In this document: piece by piece, positions 58,489 through 64,000 of the stretch
Layout: every line of letters starts with the position of its first letter
Numbering within the stretch: position 1 is the first letter of the stretch
From: Secundilactobacillus hailunensis
GTDB lineage: Bacteria; Bacillota; Bacilli; Lactobacillales; Lactobacillaceae
Assembly: GCF_005405185.1 (NCBI RefSeq)
Contig: NZ_BJDO01000006.1
Coordinates: 1 to 64,000 of the forward strand
DNA: 64,000 nucleotides
Direction of reading: 5' to 3'
Notes under the pieces: model-generated
Told to the model about the DNA's origin: nothing
The model's database searches: none
The model's input: the letters and a program-made list of their open reading frames with translations, nothing else
Translations under genes and position numbers: made by a program

Positions 58489-61113
58489 ATGAATAAATCG
58501 TACCGGCAACAACTCAATTTAAAGGGCGGTTCATACCGGTTTTACAGTATTGACGCGTATTTGAAGGATCATGGACAAAGTGTTGATCAGCTTCCGTACA
58601 CCATTCGAATTTTACTGGAAGAAGCTTTGCGCCGTGCAGATCAGAAACCTGATCAAGGACGGGTCCCTTCCGCATTTAATGATTGGAATCAGCATCATGA
58701 TCAAAACATTGCGCATCAACCGGAACGGGTCATTTTGCAGGACCTAACGGGTGTTCCAGCGTTGGTTGATCTGGCAGCGATGCGTGATGTGGTGGCTAAA
58801 CGGGGCGGCGACGTCAATTCAATCAATCCGGAGATTCCGGTTCATTTAGTCATTGATCACTCAGTTCAGGTTGATCACGCTGGCAACAAACAGGCTTTTG
58901 CTTACAATATCCAGCAAGAATTCAAACGTAACCGTGAACGGTATACCTTTTTAAAATGGGCGCAAAACAGCTTTAAAAATCTGACGGTTATTCCACCTGA
59001 CACGGGGATCATTCACCAAGTTAATTTGGAGTATCTGGCTGACGTTATCCACCCCAAGCAATTGGCGGATGGCAGTTACGAAGCTTTCCCGGATACGCTG
59101 GTCGGGACTGATTCCCACACCACCATGATCAACGGTCTGGGCGTCCTCGGCTGGGGTGTCGGCGGCATTGAAGCGGAGTCCAGTATGCTGGGCGAACCCA
59201 CGTATATGCCTATGCCTAAAGTAGTGGGCGTCAAGCTGACGGGGAAGTTAGGCGAGGGCATTACGGCAACCGACCTTGCACTGACGTTGACCCATCTGCT
59301 GCGTGAACACAACGTAGTCGGAAAGTTCGTTGAATTTTATGGTGAAGGCGCGCAAAGTCTGCCACTTGCTTACCGGGCAACAATTGGCAACATGGCCCCC
59401 GAATACGGTGCTACGTGTGGGTTCTTCCCCATTGATCAGCAAACTATCGATTATTTGAAATTAACGAACCGGTCGGCTGCTCAAATTGATCTAGTGGAAA
59501 ATTATGCAAAAACGAATAGTCTGTTCTATGACGAAAAGGCCATTCCGCAATACAGTGAAACCGTCTCGCTTGATTTGGCCAGCGTTCAAAGCAGCTTAGC
59601 TGGACCCAACCGGCCACAGGATACGGTTGCTCTAAAAGACATGCCCAAACAATTTGATGATCGGCGTCAGCTGCCGGATTATCCAGTCGCAGTTAACGGT
59701 AAGAAATTTAAGATTCGGGTCGGTTCCATCGGCATCGCAGCCATTACCAGTTGCACGAATACCTCTAACCCGAAAGTTCTTTTGGCAGCTGGATTAGTTG
59801 CCAAAAGGGCCGTCGAGTTAGGCTTAAAAGTGCCCGCTTACGTGAAAACATCGTTAGCACCAGGTTCTCGAGTCGTGACCCAGTATTTGGAGGCGGCAGG
59901 TCTGCAACCCTATTTGGATCAACTCGGTTTTAACCTAGTTGGGTATGGCTGTATGACTTGTATTGGTAATTCAGGTCAGTTAAAAGAAGACCTGCAAACC
60001 AGACTTACTGAGCATCCTTATCCAATTGCGGCAGTTGAAAGTGCTAACCGTAATTTTGCGGGCCGAGTTAATCCACTGGTCAAAGATACCTACTTAGCTT
60101 CACCGCCACTCGTTGTGATCTACGCGTTAGCCGGGACTTGTGATATTGACCTGACGACCCAGCCGGTGGGAACCTCTAAATCGGGCACATCAGTTTACTT
60201 AAAGGATCTGTGGCCAAAAGATAGTGAAGTCGCACAGCTTGAACAGCAGTATCTAAAGCCCAAAGAATTTCAAAAGAACTACCAGTCCATTTTGAGCCAA
60301 AACATGACTTGGGATGAACTGCCAGCACCGCAATCAGCAATTTATCAGTGGGACGTTCACTCAACGTACATCGCGGCACCGCCATTCTTTGATGGTGCAG
60401 CCGGTAGCAAGCAGTTATCCGGTCTACGCGTACTGGCTAAGTTAGGTGATTCCATCACCACGGACCACATTTCGCCAGCCGGTTTTATTGGCGCAGAAAC
60501 GCCAGCTGGCCGTTACTTGAAGTCTAAGGGAATCGCAACTCGGGACTTTAATTCTTATGGTTCCCGTCGTGGTAATCACGAGGTCATGATGCGTGGCACA
60601 CTGGCGAATATTCGGTTAAAGAACCAGCTAACGCCCGATAAGACCGGTGGTTTTACCCGGTACTTACCAACTAATAAAGAAACGACCATTTTTGAAGCCG
60701 CCCAGCAGTACCAAGCTGACCATACTGGATTAGTCGTATTGGCTGGTAAGGATTACGGCATGGGTTCTTCTCGTGATTGGGCTGCTAAGGGTGTCAAACT
60801 CTTAGGTGTCAAAGCCATCATCGCTGAAAGCTTTGAACGGATTCACCGGGCCAATCTAGCCATGATGGGCGTTGTGCCACTTCAATATCAGCCGGGACAA
60901 ACCGCCGAGTCGTTAGGCTTAGACGGGACCGAAACGTTCTCAATTGAACTGGATGGTCAAGTCGCACACGTTACGGCACAGAAGGCGAATCAGCAAATTA
61001 AATTTGATGCAATCGTGCGCTTTGATACCCCCGTTGATTGGAAGTATTACAGAAACGGCGGCATTATGCCAATGATCGTTGCCAATAAGGTAGCTGCTAA
61101 AGAGAATCAATAA
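58489..61113 (+). CDS. acnA: Aconitate hydratase
   Basis: An 874-residue aconitase of the AcnA/IRP type that isomerises citrate to isocitrate. The [4Fe-4S] ligands are in AITSCTNTSNP and YGCMTCIGNSG. The swivelling C-terminal domain carries NSYGSRRGNHEVMMRG and DYGMGSSRDWAAKG. The ATG at 58489 is preferred to a GTG at 58480, since AAAGGCGG lies before it. It is the first gene of a three-gene operon making 2-oxoglutarate. Many lactobacilli lack this branch and need glutamate. Confidence 0.97.
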   Translation: MNKSYRQQLNLKGGSYRFYSIDAYLKDHGQSVDQLPYTIRILLEEALRRADQKPDQGRVPSAFNDWNQHHDQNIAHQPERVILQDLTGVPALVDLAAMRDVVAKRGGDVNSINPEIPVHLVIDHSVQVDHAGNKQAFAYNIQQEFKRNRERYTFLKWAQNSFKNLTVIPPDTGIIHQVNLEYLADVIHPKQLADGSYEAFPDTLVGTDSHTTMINGLGVLGWGVGGIEAESSMLGEPTYMPMPKVVGVKLTGKLGEGITATDLALTLTHLLREHNVVGKFVEFYGEGAQSLPLAYRATIGNMAPEYGATCGFFPIDQQTIDYLKLTNRSAAQIDLVENYAKTNSLFYDEKAIPQYSETVSLDLASVQSSLAGPNRPQDTVALKDMPKQFDDRRQLPDYPVAVNGKKFKIRVGSIGIAAITSCTNTSNPKVLLAAGLVAKRAVELGLKVPAYVKTSLAPGSRVVTQYLEAAGLQPYLDQLGFNLVGYGCMTCIGNSGQLKEDLQTRLTEHPYPIAAVESANRNFAGRVNPLVKDTYLASPPLVVIYALAGTCDIDLTTQPVGTSKSGTSVYLKDLWPKDSEVAQLEQQYLKPKEFQKNYQSILSQNMTWDELPAPQSAIYQWDVHSTYIAAPPFFDGAAGSKQLSGLRVLAKLGDSITTDHISPAGFIGAETPAGRYLKSKGIATRDFNSYGSRRGNHEVMMRGTLANIRLKNQLTPDKTGGFTRYLPTNKETTIFEAAQQYQADHTGLVVLAGKDYGMGSSRDWAAKGVKLLGVKAIIAESFERIHRANLAMMGVVPLQYQPGQTAESLGLDGTETFSIELDGQVAHVTAQKANQQIKFDAIVRFDTPVDWKYYRNGGIMPMIVANKVAAKENQ

Positions 61114-61136
61114 GGTTTAACGTCAGAGGTGACTAA

Positions 61137-62219
61137 ATGGAATTACCAAAGGGGTTAGCTGGGGTTGTGGTTGATCAGACCAAAGTCAGTTCAACGAAGA
61201 ACGCGGTGTTAACGTATGCAGGATATCCCATTAAGGAGCTAAAGGATGCCCCGTTTGAAGAAGTGGTGTTCCTGCTGTGGCATACGCGGCTTCCAAGTGC
61301 CGATGAATTAAGTGAATTTAGAAAACGGCTGGTTTCAGAAATGGTATTACCTGAAAAAACCGTTCAATTGATCACCAGAATTACTTATGAACCGCAGCAT
61401 CCAATGAGTATTTTAAGAACGACGGTGTCGCTTCTTGGCACCACTAACGATGTTAAGCGAGATGATCCGCCGCGGATATTGGCGAAGCTGTTAACGGCTA
61501 TTGCGGCGATCATTCGTATTCGGGACGGTCAGCCCATTAAACACGCGCAAAAGGGCTGGGGCGTGGTTGAAAATTTTATCTATCTATTTTCCGGGCAGCG
61601 GCCAACTCCAGAACGGGTCGCCATGTTTAACACCGTCATGGTGCTGCATGCCGACCATGAATTTAACGCGTCAACGTTTACCGTCCGAGTGGTGGCATCG
61701 ACGCAGGCCGATTACTATTCGTGCTTGACCGCGGCCGTCTGTGCCTTAAAGGGACCGCTGCACGGCGGAGCTAATGAACGGGTCTTTAATATGCTGGAAA
61801 CCATCCGTGACACGGGTCAAGATCCCGTGCAATACGTCAAAAACCAGATGGCTAGCGGCCACAAGATTATGGGCTTTGGTCACCGCATCTATAAAAATGG
61901 CGATCCAAGAGCCGTTATCCTGAGGGAAGTCGCCCGTAAAATTGCGCACGAAACGGGTAACGATTCATACTTTGTGTTGCAAGAGCAAATTAAAGATTAT
62001 ATGTTTAAAGCGACCCATCTGCATCCCAATGTGGATTACTATACCGCGTTGATCTATCACTGCTTTGACCTTGATAAACAAACGTTCACCATGATGTTTG
62101 CGGCTTGTCGAACGGCAGGGTGGTTAGCACACATTGTTGAACAGCAAGCTGAAGGCTGTCTGATCAGACCATCGTCGGAATACGTGGGTGAAACTAACCG
62201 GCATTATCCGAGCCGATAA
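61137..62219 (+). CDS. gltA: Citrate synthase
   Basis: A 360-residue type I, Gram-positive style (CitZ-like) citrate synthase that condenses oxaloacetate and acetyl-CoA. Catalytic residues can be read: LHADHEFNAST (His), MGFGHRIYKNGDPRA (His) and VDYYTALIYHC (Asp). It starts MELPKGLAGVVVDQTKVS, family typical. GAGGTG lies 6 nt before ATG. The gap to acnA is 23 nt. Confidence 0.96.
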   Translation: MELPKGLAGVVVDQTKVSSTKNAVLTYAGYPIKELKDAPFEEVVFLLWHTRLPSADELSEFRKRLVSEMVLPEKTVQLITRITYEPQHPMSILRTTVSLLGTTNDVKRDDPPRILAKLLTAIAAIIRIRDGQPIKHAQKGWGVVENFIYLFSGQRPTPERVAMFNTVMVLHADHEFNASTFTVRVVASTQADYYSCLTAAVCALKGPLHGGANERVFNMLETIRDTGQDPVQYVKNQMASGHKIMGFGHRIYKNGDPRAVILREVARKIAHETGNDSYFVLQEQIKDYMFKATHLHPNVDYYTALIYHCFDLDKQTFTMMFAACRTAGWLAHIVEQQAEGCLIRPSSEYVGETNRHYPSR

Positions 62220-62233
62220 GGAGGGAATTTTAA

Positions 62234-63511
62234 GTGACTAAAGAAAAAATAACCATGAACAACGGCCGGCTTCAAGTACCGGATCAGCCAACCATTCCTT
62301 TTATTAAAGGGGATGGTATTGGTCCTGAAATTTGGGGAGCAGCTCAAACGGTTTTTGATTCAGCGGTTAAGAAAGCCTACGCTGGTCAAAAGAAAATTAA
62401 CTGGTTGCCATTATTAGCTGGTGAGAAGGCTTATCAAGAAACCGGCCAATGGCTGCCGGATAAGACGCTGTCAACTCTGCGTGAATACCTAGTTGGCATT
62501 AAGGGTCCGTTAACGACCCCCATAGGTGTTGGCCACCGGTCCATTAACGTGACTTTACGTCAGAAATTGGACTTGTACGCCTGCTTTCGGCCGGTAACGT
62601 ATTATCCAGGAACACCCTCACCAGTCGTCCATCCCGAAAACGTGAATATTGACGTGTTTCGAGAGAATACGGAAGACATTTACGCTGGAATCGAAAGCGA
62701 CGTTGGCACGGCGGATGCTGAAGCCTGGAAAGATTTACTGACCAAGCAGAATAAAATAAGTAAGGTCCGCTTCCCCGATACGTCCGCTTTTGGCATTAAA
62801 CCGATTTCAAAACAGGGCTCGACCCGACTGGTGAAAGCGGCCATTGATTACGCCCTTGCTAACAACCGGCACACCCTAACGTTGGTCCATAAGGGCAATA
62901 TTATGAAAAAGACTGAAGGTAACTTTAAAAAATGGGGCTATGAGGCAGCTGAAAAGTATGGTGACCAAGTCTTTACTTGGAATCAATACGATAAAATCAA
63001 AGCCGACCAGGGAGCTCAAGCAGCTGATCAGGCCTATCAAGCCGCCCGTGATGCACAAAAACTGGTCGTGAACGATGTGATCACCGATAACTTCTTCCAG
63101 CAGTCCTTACTCTACCCAGAGCATTTTGAAGTGGTGGCGACCATGAACCTAAACGGTGATTACATTTCGGATGCTTTAGCTGCCCAGGTTGGCGGGATTG
63201 GGATCGCGCCTGGTGGCAACATTAACTATCAAACGGGTCACGCGATTTTTGAAGCGACGCATGGGACCGCACCGCAATTTGCCGGCCAAAATAAATTGAA
63301 TCCAACTTCAATTATTCTATCCGGCGCCATGATGTTTGATTATCTGGGTTGGACCGAAGTTGCCCAGTTGATTCGAAGCAGCATCAAGCAGGCCATTCAA
63401 TCGCACCATGTAACCGTTGATTTTGCTAAAACAGCGGCTGCGACAGTGCTGAGTACCAGTGAATTTGGCGATTATGTAGCGCAGTTAATTGCACAATCTG
63501 ATCAAGGATAA
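62234..63511 (+). CDS. icd: Isocitrate dehydrogenase (NADP type)
   Basis: A 425-residue dimeric isocitrate dehydrogenase that oxidatively decarboxylates isocitrate to 2-oxoglutarate. Seen are FIKGDGIGPEIW, the isocitrate-binding serine loop GHRSINVTLRQ with Arg residues, VFRENTEDIYAGIE, VHKGNIMKKTEG and the metal site NGDYISDALAAQVGGIGIAPGGN. GTG start with AAGGAGGG upstream. Last gene of the operon, 14 nt after gltA. With transamination this pathway supplies glutamate. Confidence 0.97.
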   Translation: MTKEKITMNNGRLQVPDQPTIPFIKGDGIGPEIWGAAQTVFDSAVKKAYAGQKKINWLPLLAGEKAYQETGQWLPDKTLSTLREYLVGIKGPLTTPIGVGHRSINVTLRQKLDLYACFRPVTYYPGTPSPVVHPENVNIDVFRENTEDIYAGIESDVGTADAEAWKDLLTKQNKISKVRFPDTSAFGIKPISKQGSTRLVKAAIDYALANNRHTLTLVHKGNIMKKTEGNFKKWGYEAAEKYGDQVFTWNQYDKIKADQGAQAADQAYQAARDAQKLVVNDVITDNFFQQSLLYPEHFEVVATMNLNGDYISDALAAQVGGIGIAPGGNINYQTGHAIFEATHGTAPQFAGQNKLNPTSIILSGAMMFDYLGWTEVAQLIRSSIKQAIQSHHVTVDFAKTAAATVLSTSEFGDYVAQLIAQSDQG

Positions 63512-63514
63512 AAG

Positions 63515-63567
63515 ACAAATACAAACAAGGCCTATTCCAATTACACGGAGTAGGCCTTGTTTGTATC
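63515..63567. terminator. Terminator after icd
   Basis: Stem acaaacaaggccta-tcc/gg-taggccttgtttgt, bidirectional. Confidence 0.9.
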
Positions 63568-63582
63568 TTATTCTGGCAGCTT

Positions 63583-64000
63583 TTATAATTCTAAAAATTT
63601 GCCCGTTTCAAACATTCCCTCTAAGAAAGCAGGAACAGTGTCCGTTCGGTTCCAGTCACGCTGCAGCTCGCAAGCTAACTGGGCGTAAGAAGTGGGATGA
63701 GCACCAGCTTGTTCTACCCGGCGCAACGCTGCTTCGTGGGCATCAAGGCTGGTGCCGCCAACAGCATCAACCACCGGATAAACGTCGTAGCCCTCGGCCA
63801 TGGCATCAATAGCAGGGAAGGTCAGGCACGCTTCAGTCCACAGCGCTGCAATAATAATATTATGCCGGTGAGTTGCCGTAACGGCCTCATTGAATTCCTG
63901 ATCTTCCCAGGCGTTGATCGTGGTACGGTCATACGATGGCGTATCACCTAAAACGGTCTTTAAGTCACTAATGGTATCTTTGTTGCGACCAGTGGCAACG
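63583..64000 (-). CDS. Isochorismatase-family hydrolase, YcaC-like (partial)
   Basis: The C-terminal ~138 residues of a cysteine hydrolase whose 5' end lies right of the window. The nucleophile segment IIAALWTEACLTFPAIDAMA carries the catalytic Cys. It is followed by GYDVYPVVDAVGGTSLDAHE and a C-terminal CELQRDWNRTD typical of the YcaC group. Unlike the isochorismatase-fold protein at 13511, the Cys is present. The substrate is unknown. Confidence 0.85.
   Translation of the reverse strand, partial: VATGRNKDTISDLKTVLGDTPSYDRTTINAWEDQEFNEAVTATHRHNIIIAALWTEACLTFPAIDAMAEGYDVYPVVDAVGGTSLDAHEAALRRVEQAGAHPTSYAQLACELQRDWNRTDTVPAFLEGMFETGKFLEL

Overview
The window looks like chromosome of a member of the Lactobacillaceae. 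Support for this includes moderate GC, strong AGGAGG-type ribosome binding sites with frequent GTG/TTG starts, three T-box leaders, AsnA, a DUF3737 protein, PatB, a YjeM-like permease, a DhaS/AcrR-type TetR and a PocR-like regulator beside GlpK. Genus is not resolved; a heterofermentative Levilactobacillus/Secundilactobacillus-type organism would fit. I see no prophage, insertion sequence, CRISPR array, tRNA or rRNA.

Layout: 0.1-5 kb holds a PocR-like AraC regulator, glycerol kinase and an ACMSD-type decarboxylase with its TetR. 5-11 kb holds ArsC, AsnA under a T-box, MerR plus an SDR, and DUF3737 plus PatB. 11-19 kb holds an HesB-like protein, UppP, a TetR, an isochorismatase-fold protein, an antibiotic-resistance-type ABC-F behind a leader attenuator, and a short UvrA. 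19-26 kb holds AhpC-AhpF, a membrane GDPD and an AKR/SDR/quinone reductase operon. 26-37 kb holds NhaC behind a probable Tyr T-box, a cytochrome b5-like protein, a LiaRS-like two-component system with a MacB-like transporter, an AI-2E-family permease, ThrE, a TetR and YaaA. 37-41.7 kb is built from tandem duplications: two copies of a probable small-RNA locus followed by three secreted matrixin-type metalloproteases. 41.7-50 kb holds a carnitine/choline acyltransferase homologue without its catalytic His, an ORF-poor 1.8 kb full of RNA hairpins, a YtrA-type GntR with its ABC transporter, and an APC permease behind a Phe-rich leader peptide. 50-64 kb holds an LCP protein, a GlcD-type oxidase, a short deformylase, an NMO/FabK-like enzyme, a PanE-like reductase under an Ile-type T-box, YjeM, and the operon acnA-gltA-icd that makes 2-oxoglutarate from citrate.

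The most unusual content is RNA-level. (i) A 26-codon leader peptide with five consecutive Phe codons has mutually exclusive pairings that form a complete attenuator in front of an amino-acid permease. (ii) A family of about 120-nt nested hairpins begins within about 13 nt of the stop codons of four unrelated genes, always in the gene's own orientation, with arms that covary. (iii) A second family of about 165-nt cloverleaf-like repeats has four copies. (iv) Tandem RNAs carrying a C7 hairpin loop lie beside protease mRNAs that carry a G-rich hairpin loop near their 5' ends, which suggests loop-loop regulation. (v) An ABC-F gene is preceded by a three-codon upstream ORF and a terminator.

The rest is ordinary core and accessory metabolism, mostly in mono- or bicistronic units separated by clear intrinsic terminators. 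All functional calls come from motifs I can read and from recalled family knowledge; no database search was run.
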